From the NCBI GenBank assembly GCA_022824965.1, contig JAJDYY010000008.1:224501-288500 (forward strand): DNA of 64,000 nt, in the 5' to 3' direction. The DNA is from Gammaproteobacteria bacterium. Its GTDB lineage: Bacteria > Pseudomonadota > Gammaproteobacteria > UBA4575. A program made the position numbers and the translations under genes. The notes under the pieces were generated by a model. That model was not told the DNA's origin and ran no database searches. It was given only the letters and a program-made list of their open reading frames with translations. Of this stretch, positions 57,497-64,000 are shown in pieces; within the stretch, counting starts at the first letter, position 1, and each line of letters opens with the position of its first letter.

Positions 57497-59377
57497 TTAC
57501 AGGTTTGTCCCTTCCTTCCTGTCTCTTACAAAGCGCCTAAAGTACTCGTTTGTCTCTGTATCCACACAGAATAGAAAACAACCTTTTTGACCTCTTGTCA
57601 TTAGAGTGCGGTAGGTGTTTTTAATTATCCTATCCGCCATTGCCTTAGCACTTTCCGGGTTCTCTTTTAGCATCGACTTATAGCCATGGACCGAACTGTC
57701 TTGCCTTGATCGTTCAAGCGCATCGGTTACTATCCTGCCATTTTTTACAACCAAGTCCTTACCAACAATCACACCAATATAGTCAAGTTCTAGGCCTTGA
57801 CAGGTATGTATACAGCCCACCTCCGAGACACTGCCAGGTGTAACAATCCAAAGTGAGCCGTCCTTGTCGAGATTCCACCGCATCTCAAAGCCGTACTCTG
57901 GAATGGTCACATCCTTTGTGTCGGGATGTTTCTTACCCTTCCAGTCCCAACAATACCCAGCAACCAAACGGGATTTGTCATTTTCGCTATTGAGTCTAAT
58001 AATCTCTTCTCTAAGTTTGTTTGGGGAGTCAAAGACCCGGAAGTCGTAGTCAATCCCTGCCAACGTCGGATTCGCAGTTTCTTCAATTTGAAGAGCACTA
58101 TTGACCCAAGACAGATAGCCATCTGAACCATTACATCGGAACTGAGACTCCAATTTAAGCTCATTCAGGTGAGCGCCCGCCTGTGCCGCATGATGCCGTA
58201 TCCCCTCCCGTTCACCAATATCCTTCAGCGTGACTCTCTGATCTTGGTCCAGAAAGAAAATAGAGAGTTTGGCTGCGTGAATAATCTCCTTGATCTGATT
58301 CTCACCCAGATTGCGAAAAATTCCCGACTTCTCATTGAGCCTATGAGCTTCGTCAACGATCAGACAGTCAAACGCATTTACTTGGCTATTGATATATGAA
58401 CCTGAGCCCTTGAACAGGTTTGTAATTCGTGTCCTTGTCATCAACCCAGACAGTTTGCTCTCGTAGACTGCCCTAGGTGCTGCATTTCGGGAGACATAGT
58501 GAGTAAGTAGTCCTCTTCTCGTGTACTCAACCAGCAGATTGATAGCAACTACTGACTTGCCCGTCCCTGGACCGCCTTCTACCAAGAGAACTTGCTTTAC
58601 ATCACTCTCATTTTGCTTGGCTAGAGCCAAGGCAGTTTCATAGACAATTTTCTGATCATCAATCATTTCGAACTCGCGATTGCCTTGGAGCAAGGATACA
58701 AGATGATCAGCTAGGTTCTTGGAGGGTCTTAACTTCCCATGGTCAAGTCTGTAAAGGATTTTGGATCTGTCACCATGTCTTACATATTTCTTCAGAAAAT
58801 TAGCCAAAAGCTCAACATCGTGCTGTACAAACACAGGTGCCTTGCGTGTGTGCTCTTCATAAAATGAGGACTTGACTACCGAAGGGTCAACGCAATTGTG
58901 AAGATATGCACAAGGGTGTAAAGAGATGTCACCCTTCTGAATCTCAACATTAAAATCCTGGAGCAAGGCTGCGTACGTCCAAGCTTGATAGGAGGGATGG
59001 GTGACCTCTCGTTGAGACCTACCAAGAAAGGTTTTAACAATTGCGTCCTTCAAGGTCTTTTCGACTTTAGACCACTGTTTGAGTTCAACGATGACGACAG
59101 AATCGCGACTGTTTGGGTCAGTCCCCGAAAGTATGAAGTCGACTCGTTTTGATGTCTGAGGTATGCGGTACTCGATCGCTACGCCTGCATCATCCGGTAT
59201 TTCGCCGCATCTCAGCACATTATTCATGTACTGCATGGAGTTCTTCCAAGACTGGATTTCTGAATAGGATGTACTGTGACCAAGCTTTGTTGAGAATCCA
59301 TCGAGGATCTTCTGCTCGATGCGGTTATTCAGAACGTCCTGATCAAACTCACGTCGGGTGGCAGAATAGATAATCAT
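57497..59377 (-). CDS. PD-(D/E)XK nuclease fused to DUF2075-type superfamily 1 helicase
   Basis: The 626-residue protein joins two domains. Residues about 60-105 hold a PD-(D/E)XK nuclease core: Glu69, Asp80 in KRVDFILSG, and Glu98-x-Lys100 in VVIVELKQW. Residues about 262-615 hold a helicase: Walker A GGPGTGKS (268-275), Walker B IVDEAHRL (DEAH 342-345), FFLDQDQRV, SQFRC (411-415), HTCQGLELDYIGVIVG and YRTLMTRGQKGCFLF. The helicase matches DUF2075. The architecture resembles nuclease-helicase anti-phage enzymes such as staphylococcal Nhi as I recall it. It stands alone, convergent with tRNA-Asn, in low-G+C DNA. A repair or restriction role is an alternative. Confidence 0.85.
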   Translation of the reverse strand: MIIYSATRREFDQDVLNNRIEQKILDGFSTKLGHSTSYSEIQSWKNSMQYMNNVLRCGEIPDDAGVAIEYRIPQTSKRVDFILSGTDPNSRDSVVIVELKQWSKVEKTLKDAIVKTFLGRSQREVTHPSYQAWTYAALLQDFNVEIQKGDISLHPCAYLHNCVDPSVVKSSFYEEHTRKAPVFVQHDVELLANFLKKYVRHGDRSKILYRLDHGKLRPSKNLADHLVSLLQGNREFEMIDDQKIVYETALALAKQNESDVKQVLLVEGGPGTGKSVVAINLLVEYTRRGLLTHYVSRNAAPRAVYESKLSGLMTRTRITNLFKGSGSYINSQVNAFDCLIVDEAHRLNEKSGIFRNLGENQIKEIIHAAKLSIFFLDQDQRVTLKDIGEREGIRHHAAQAGAHLNELKLESQFRCNGSDGYLSWVNSALQIEETANPTLAGIDYDFRVFDSPNKLREEIIRLNSENDKSRLVAGYCWDWKGKKHPDTKDVTIPEYGFEMRWNLDKDGSLWIVTPGSVSEVGCIHTCQGLELDYIGVIVGKDLVVKNGRIVTDALERSRQDSSVHGYKSMLKENPESAKAMADRIIKNTYRTLMTRGQKGCFLFCVDTETNEYFRRFVRDRKEGTNL

Positions 59378-59530
59378 GAATACACGCTACTGCTACACCG
59401 TTAAAGCGACGCTAGCCGAGGATTTTGAGAGCATTTGATGTGGACTGCACGTTCATTTCAGTATCCATCTCAAATGCAGGATACCTAGCTGTAATTGAAG
59501 ACACGGAAAATGTTTTGAATGAGAATTATA

Positions 59531-59536
59531 TATAAT
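59531..59536 (+). promoter_or_regulatory. Candidate -10 element for the outer-membrane protein gene
   Basis: A perfect TATAAT in a very A+T-rich stretch, 35 bases before the GTG at 59572. No matching -35 at 16-18 bases, so an activator or another sigma factor may be needed. Confidence 0.35.
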
Positions 59537-59571
59537 CTCGTTCAATATACATTACATCCTTGGGAACCACC

Positions 59572-60528
59572 GTGAAGAAAATGCGATCTAGCCTGTTCCA
59601 GTTTTTCATTGCAATATTTGGTTTGTGTGTACTTGTCCTGACAGGAGCAGCACATGCAGAAGCCGACCAAGAAAGGCACAGCGACATATACGTAGGTCTT
59701 GAGTTCGGATTCGTGAATGCCGATGGACTGTCTTCTGACTTGTCAGGAATCAATCACCCCACGCAGTGCGATCAACTGCTCAGGGATAATGACCCGGCAA
59801 CAGATGACAAGGTGGTGGACCTGTCCGACCCGTCCTGCAACGTCGGGAGCACTCCACGAATCTTGTCCGCCAATTCTTTTGATCTGGGCAACGAGCTGTT
59901 GGGTGGGATCAGTGTAGGCTATGTGCTGGACAGGCTTCGTGTTGAGCTTGAGTACTCGCACCGGGTCTACGATGGCAGCGATTCCTCGCTCTGGAGAATC
60001 CCCGACTCGAATGCCCCGCTTGCGAGCAAGAACAACGAGGTCAGCGAACTCGACCCGCCGTCCGAACGGATATCGAATTTTGACGCCCACCAGCTTTTCG
60101 TGAATGCCTACTATGATTTTCCAAATTCTTCGCGCTGGACGCCCTACCTGGGTGCGGGTTTTGGCTGGACCCGGACCCGGTTCGACTACAGCGTGCGCTT
60201 CTTGCGCAAGACGCTCGCACAGGGCTATCCGTCCGACAAGCCGCCTGCGGCTGCCGGCACGCTCAGCTACTGGGATACCCGGGTTTCCGAGACTTCCTTC
60301 GGCTACCAACTTATAGGTGGGCTGGACTATGCACTCAGTGATGACACCTCGATCGGCATCAAGGCACGCTGGGCCGAGTTCGATGATTTCAACCACACCG
60401 GGGTTTGGGACCTCATCCGCAGCCACGAGCCCGTGCGGGCCGATGGAGTGACCCCATGGGAAAGTGAGCTAAAGTTTGACGATGTCGAGTACTGGGCGGT
60501 GAGCTTCTTGGTGAAGTTCAAGTTCTAG
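59572..60528 (+). CDS. Outer-membrane beta-barrel protein, unknown function
   Basis: The 318-residue product has a Sec signal peptide (FFIAIFGLCVLVLTGAAHA, cleavage after residue 29) and then alternating beta strands with YVGLEFGFVNADG, GGISVGYVLDRLRVELEYS, TPYLGAGFGWTRTRFDY, and a final strand ending FLVKFKF, a C-terminal aromatic as used by the Bam complex. It resembles OmpA-barrel/surface-antigen type proteins of 8-10 strands. I start at the GTG at 59572 rather than a TTG at 59560. Two cysteines (in TQCDQ and PSCNV) could form a loop disulfide. It is convergent with lapB. Confidence 0.8.
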   Translation: MKKMRSSLFQFFIAIFGLCVLVLTGAAHAEADQERHSDIYVGLEFGFVNADGLSSDLSGINHPTQCDQLLRDNDPATDDKVVDLSDPSCNVGSTPRILSANSFDLGNELLGGISVGYVLDRLRVELEYSHRVYDGSDSSLWRIPDSNAPLASKNNEVSELDPPSERISNFDAHQLFVNAYYDFPNSSRWTPYLGAGFGWTRTRFDYSVRFLRKTLAQGYPSDKPPAAAGTLSYWDTRVSETSFGYQLIGGLDYALSDDTSIGIKARWAEFDDFNHTGVWDLIRSHEPVRADGVTPWESELKFDDVEYWAVSFLVKFKF

Positions 60529-60575
60529 GCACGAAAAACCGGGTCTCAAGCAGCTCGCAGGGCCTGGCCCACCCA

Positions 60576-61733
60576 TCAGTCCAGTCCCGGGACGACGGGA
60601 ACGACCGTGCCCCAGTAATGACAACTTGGGCACTGCCAGTACAGCCTCCTGCCATGAAATCCGCACTGCCTGCACTGGTGCGAGTTGTGCTGGCTGACGA
60701 AATTCTCGATGCTCGTCTGGATGCGATCGGAAATCTGCTCACGGAAAGACTCGTTTTGCAGCGGTACATTCTTCAGGAACGCATTCACTTCCAGCAATGA
60801 CAGCTCGGGTTTTTCCAGCAGCAGTTCCAGGATTTCGTCTTTCCCGACCTCCCCGTCCGCCAGGTCCGTCAGCAGGGAGGACATCACGATTCCGCTCAGT
60901 TTGGAGTCCTTGATCTTGAGCAGGAACTGCCGGAATCCCTCGGCATCGTCCTGCTGCAGGAAGGCTTCGTGCAGCTTTGCAAAAATCTCCGGCAGGTACT
61001 CCGGGCTCTGCTTGGCCACGCTCTGGTAATACCGGGTGGCGACCTTGTAGTTCTTCCCATGCATGGCGTAATTGCCAAGCAGCACGTTGGCGCGTGCACA
61101 ACTGCGGTCATAGGACAGTGCTTTTTTGGCGAGCTTGCCGGCAGCCTCCCCCGCATCGTTTTCCTGGTCGAATGCCAGCTCGCTCAACTCACAGTGGTAG
61201 TGGGCAATCCTCGGGCTCATGTCCTCATGGCTGACCTGCTCCAGTGCCTTGGCGGTCTCGATCGCCTTGTCCCACTCCTTTTCCTGCTCGTACAGGCCGA
61301 GCAGCAGGGGGTAGGCCTCGCGGTTTTGCAACCCGGTGCGGACCACGTCGGCCAGCAGGGATTCGGCGCGGTCCAGCAGTCCCGCCTTGAGATAGTCCTT
61401 GGCCAGCTCCAGCAGCGCGGTCGAGCGATGGATGGAGGACAGCGCCGGGCGCTCGATCAGGTTCTGGTGGATCCGGATGGCACGGTCGACCTCGCCGCGG
61501 CGCCGGAACATGTTGCCGAGCGCGAGATGGGTCTCGACGGTCTCGGTGTCCACATCCACCAGTTCGATGAAGACTTCCAGGGCCTTGTCCGGCTGCTCGT
61601 TGAGCAGGTAATTCAGGCCCTCAAGGTACTCGCCCGGGATTTTCGGTTTGGATTTGCGCTGATAGACGATATAGGCCAGGTACCAGCCGGCAAGGCCTGC
61701 CAGCAGCAGCAAAAGCCAGTAGAGTTCCGGCAT
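60576..61733 (-). CDS. lapB: LapB (YciM), lipopolysaccharide assembly regulator
   Basis: LapB directs FtsH to LpxC and so limits lipid A synthesis. The 385-residue product has one N-terminal membrane span (about residues 4-23), a series of TPR repeats (about 70-330) and a C-terminal rubredoxin-type metal site (CRQCGF and CPSCHYW). In E. coli lapA lies directly upstream; here only 127 bases separate lapB from ihfB, too few for lapA. Confidence 0.95.
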   Translation of the reverse strand: MPELYWLLLLLAGLAGWYLAYIVYQRKSKPKIPGEYLEGLNYLLNEQPDKALEVFIELVDVDTETVETHLALGNMFRRRGEVDRAIRIHQNLIERPALSSIHRSTALLELAKDYLKAGLLDRAESLLADVVRTGLQNREAYPLLLGLYEQEKEWDKAIETAKALEQVSHEDMSPRIAHYHCELSELAFDQENDAGEAAGKLAKKALSYDRSCARANVLLGNYAMHGKNYKVATRYYQSVAKQSPEYLPEIFAKLHEAFLQQDDAEGFRQFLLKIKDSKLSGIVMSSLLTDLADGEVGKDEILELLLEKPELSLLEVNAFLKNVPLQNESFREQISDRIQTSIENFVSQHNSHQCRQCGFHGRRLYWQCPSCHYWGTVVPVVPGLD

Positions 61734-61860
61734 TCGTCAGGCCTCCTGGTCAGCCATGGCAGGTAGTGTGCTGTTCGTGTCGGCCCAAGTCATGCCTGAG
61801 ACGTCCCATCCCGCACGGCTTTTGGGGTATCAGGAATTGAGTGCCTGAACGGGGGCGGCG

Positions 61861-62181
61861 TTATTTGCCGGTCTGTGACCGGTTCACGCGTTCTCGCAGT
61901 TCCTTGCCCGGCTTGAAGTGGGGCACGTGCTTGCCCGGCAGGGAGACGGCATCCCCGGTCTTGGGGTTGCGCCCGATCCGCGGCGGTCGAAAATGCAGTG
62001 AGAAACTCCCGAAACCTCGCACCTCGATGCGCTCGCCCCGGGAAAGCGAGGTGCTCATCTGTTCCAGGAGGCTTTTGACCGAAAGCTCGATATCCTTGTA
62101 GGCAAGATGGTTTTGCTTGGAAGCAATATTTTCGATCAGTTCCGATTTCGTGATCATGCTTTTCTGATCTCCAGTTCCCAT
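61861..62181 (-). CDS. ihfB: Integration host factor subunit beta
   Basis: IhfB pairs with IhfA. The conserved part reads [40 protein letters not shown] and [10 protein letters not shown] with the intercalating proline. An AGGAG six bases before the ATG at 62181 supports a start eight residues upstream of the usual one (106 residues); the ATG at 62157, with GGAG 11 bases before it, gives the standard form of 98. It follows rpsA by 20 bases, the normal order. Confidence 0.95.
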   Translation of the reverse strand: MGTGDQKSMITKSELIENIASKQNHLAYKDIELSVKSLLEQMSTSLSRGERIEVRGFGSFSLHFRPPRIGRNPKTGDAVSLPGKHVPHFKPGKELRERVNRSQTGK

Positions 62182-62201
62182 GACACTCTCCTGCTTGATT
62201 A

Positions 62202-63893
62202 TTATTCTGATTCCTTGGAACTGTCCTTATTTTCCTCGATCGATTCCTTCAGTATGTCTCCCAGGTTGGTGGCAGCCGACTCGTTGCTGCTGTAGTCCTG
62301 CATCGCTTCCGCCTCTTCCTGGGACTCCTTGGCCTTGATCGAAAGCGTGACCATCCTGGACTTCTTGTCCACGCCCGTGAACTTGGCCTCGATCTCCTGG
62401 CCCTCCTTGAGTACCGTGTGGATGTCCTCGATGCGGTCGCGGGCAATTTCCGAGGCCTTCAGCATGCCTTCGACGCCTTCCGCCAGCGAGACGATGGCCG
62501 CCTTGGCATCCAGCTTGCTGACCGTGCCCTTGACGATACTGCCCTTGGGGTTTTCCGCAATCCAGGCGGAAAACGGGTTTTGCACCAGCTGCTTGACTCC
62601 CAGCGATATGCGTTCGCGCTCGGCATCCACCGAAAGCACCATGGCACGCAGCTCGTCGCCTTTCTTGTAGGCGCGCACCGCTTCTTCACCGGGCTGGTTC
62701 CACGACAGGTCCGACAGGTGCACCAGTCCGTCGATGCCGCCTTCCAGACCCACAAAAATTCCGAAATCCGTGATCGACTTGATCATGCCGGTGGCCTCGC
62801 TGCCACGGCTGTGCTTGCTGGCAAAGTCCTCCCAGGGGTTGGGCTGGCACTGCTTCATGCCAAGCGAAATTCTGCGCCGCTCCTTGTCGATGTCGAGGAT
62901 CATGACCTCGACCTCGTCGCCGAGCGAGGCGATCTTGGACGGGCTCACGTTCTTGTTGGTCCAGTCCATCTCCGAGACATGGGCCAGGCCCTCGATGCCC
63001 TCCTCGATCTCCACGAAACATCCATAATCGGCAATATTGGTGACCTTGCCGAATACCCGGGTACCCTCGGGATAACGGCGCTCGATGCCGCCCCAGGGGT
63101 CGTCGTTGAGCTGCTTCAGGCCCAGCGACACGCGGGTCTTTTCCTTGTCGAACTTCAGCACCCGCACATTGATCTCATCGCCGATGGATACGATCTCGCT
63201 GGGGTGCTTGACCCGCTTCCAGGCCATGTCGGTGATGTGCAGCAAACCGTCGACACCGCCGAGGTCCAGAAACGCCCCATAGTCGGTCAGGTTCTTGACG
63301 ATGCCCTTGACCACCGCACCCTCTTTCAGGGTATTGATCAGTTCTTCGCGCTCGACGCTGTATTCCGACTCCACCACGGCCCGGCGCGAGACCACGATGT
63401 TGTTGCGCTTGGTGTCAATCTTGACGAGCTTGAATTCCAGTTCCCGGCCTTCGAGATAGGTGGTGTCGCGCACCGGGCGAATATCGACCAGCGAGCTTGG
63501 CAGGAATGCGCGAAGATCGCGAAGCTCGACCGTGAAGCCGCCCTTGACCTTGCCGGTGATCATGCCGGTGACCGTCTCACCCGCTTCGTGGATGCGCTCA
63601 AGCTCGGTCCAGGCACGGGCACGCCTTGCCTTCTCACGCGAGAGCTTGGTCTCGCCGTAACCGTCCTCCAGGGCGTCCAGAGCGACCTCGACTTCGTCGC
63701 CGACGGCCACTTCCAGCTGGCCGTTGTCCATCTGGAACTGCTCGATTGGGATCATGCCCTCGGACTTGAGTCCGGCATTGACGACCACGGCATCCTTGCC
63801 GATGTCGACGACCGTACCGTTGATGATGGTCCCGGGCTGGGTATTGATGTTGTCTTCGCTTTCTTCCAGAAGCTGGGCAAAACTCTCGGCCAT
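62202..63893 (-). CDS. rpsA: Ribosomal protein S1
   Basis: S1 brings mRNAs to the small subunit. The 563-residue product (E. coli 557) has six S1 OB-fold repeats; copies of the motif appear as [39 protein letters not shown] and [19 protein letters not shown], followed by HVSEMDW or HLSDLSW. The C-terminus is acidic and Ser/Glu-rich. cmk lies upstream and ihfB downstream. Confidence 0.98.
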   Translation of the reverse strand: MAESFAQLLEESEDNINTQPGTIINGTVVDIGKDAVVVNAGLKSEGMIPIEQFQMDNGQLEVAVGDEVEVALDALEDGYGETKLSREKARRARAWTELERIHEAGETVTGMITGKVKGGFTVELRDLRAFLPSSLVDIRPVRDTTYLEGRELEFKLVKIDTKRNNIVVSRRAVVESEYSVEREELINTLKEGAVVKGIVKNLTDYGAFLDLGGVDGLLHITDMAWKRVKHPSEIVSIGDEINVRVLKFDKEKTRVSLGLKQLNDDPWGGIERRYPEGTRVFGKVTNIADYGCFVEIEEGIEGLAHVSEMDWTNKNVSPSKIASLGDEVEVMILDIDKERRRISLGMKQCQPNPWEDFASKHSRGSEATGMIKSITDFGIFVGLEGGIDGLVHLSDLSWNQPGEEAVRAYKKGDELRAMVLSVDAERERISLGVKQLVQNPFSAWIAENPKGSIVKGTVSKLDAKAAIVSLAEGVEGMLKASEIARDRIEDIHTVLKEGQEIEAKFTGVDKKSRMVTLSIKAKESQEEAEAMQDYSSNESAATNLGDILKESIEENKDSSKESE

Positions 63894-63923
63894 AAAACTA
63901 CTGTCGTTTCCTTGTATGCAAAT

Positions 63924-64000
63924 TTATGCTTGCTGTACCAGGGCAGCGATACGCGCTACCACCTGGACGATCGATAACTCGGTTGAATCCACCCGGACCG
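63924..64000 (-). CDS. cmk: Cytidylate kinase, C-terminal fragment at window edge
   Basis: The minus strand read into the window ends VDSTELSIVQVVARIAALVQ followed by QA and a TAA at 63924-63926. The DST-LSI-VV pattern is the usual end of Cmk, and cmk is the standard gene upstream of rpsA. Only about 25 residues are present; the rest lies beyond the right edge. Confidence 0.82.
   Translation of the reverse strand, partial: VRVDSTELSIVQVVARIAALVQQA

Noticed and set aside
62418..63977. 519-residue open frame antisense to rpsA
   Set aside because: Shadow of the S1 repeats.

Overview
This window is core chromosome of a free-living-type gammaproteobacterium with fairly high G+C. The housekeeping order (rpsB-tsf-frr-uppS-cdsA-dxr-rseP-bamA-skp-lpxD-fabZ-lpxA ... 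rnhB-dnaE-accA-tilS-pyrG-kdsA-eno-ftsB-ispD-ispF) matches the arrangement I know from Pseudomonas and sulfur-oxidising or Chromatiales-like gammaproteobacteria. The gnnA-gnnB pair beside lpxB recalls Acidithiobacillus. I cannot name the species. No rRNA operon, IS element, phage integrase or CRISPR array is visible.

Layout. 1-14.6 kb is a minus-strand run of housekeeping genes: tsaB (partial), yoaA, ispF, ispD, ftsB, eno, kdsA, pyrG, tilS, accA, dnaE, rnhB. 14.6-17.9 kb is a plus-strand unit gnnA-gnnB-lpxB, predicted to make and use a 3-amino form of UDP-GlcNAc, so lipid A would carry extra amide-linked acyl chains. 17.9-29.9 kb returns to the minus strand with the envelope and translation superoperon lpxA to rpsB, but pyrH is missing between tsf and frr and ribosomal protein S2 has a ~150-residue Lys/Ala-rich tail. 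A divergent promoter region separates rpsB from the plus-strand unit map-glnD-dapC-dapD-dapE (30.1-36.8 kb). 36.8-42.9 kb is minus strand again: a PolB-like exonuclease, cysM, acpS, pdxJ, recO, era, rnc, lepB. The rnc product lacks one of the usual metal-binding aspartates. 43-50.3 kb is the classical thrS-infC-rpmI-rplT-pheS-pheT-ihfA-merR-tRNA-Pro unit, with a terminator-like hairpin between rplT and pheS.

50.5-60.5 kb is the accessory part. After a BASS-family transporter comes a low-G+C three-gene cassette (GHKL ATPase with a very basic N-terminus, STAS-like DUF4325 protein, small membrane protein) lying on the 3' side of tRNA-Val. uvrB and an aspartate aminotransferase gene follow. On the 3' side of tRNA-Asn sits a single large gene encoding a PD-(D/E)XK nuclease joined to a DUF2075-type helicase, resembling anti-phage nuclease-helicases, then an outer-membrane beta-barrel gene. 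The two tRNA-adjacent insertions are the best candidates for poorly described systems; the ATPase/STAS-like/membrane-protein cassette is the most novel-looking.

60.5-64 kb returns to core genes: lapB (without lapA), ihfB, rpsA and the 3' end of cmk. Read together, the core genes supply lipid A and Kdo synthesis, outer-membrane assembly, isoprenoid precursors and undecaprenyl phosphate, lysine/diaminopimelate synthesis, nitrogen signalling, translation and DNA replication/repair.
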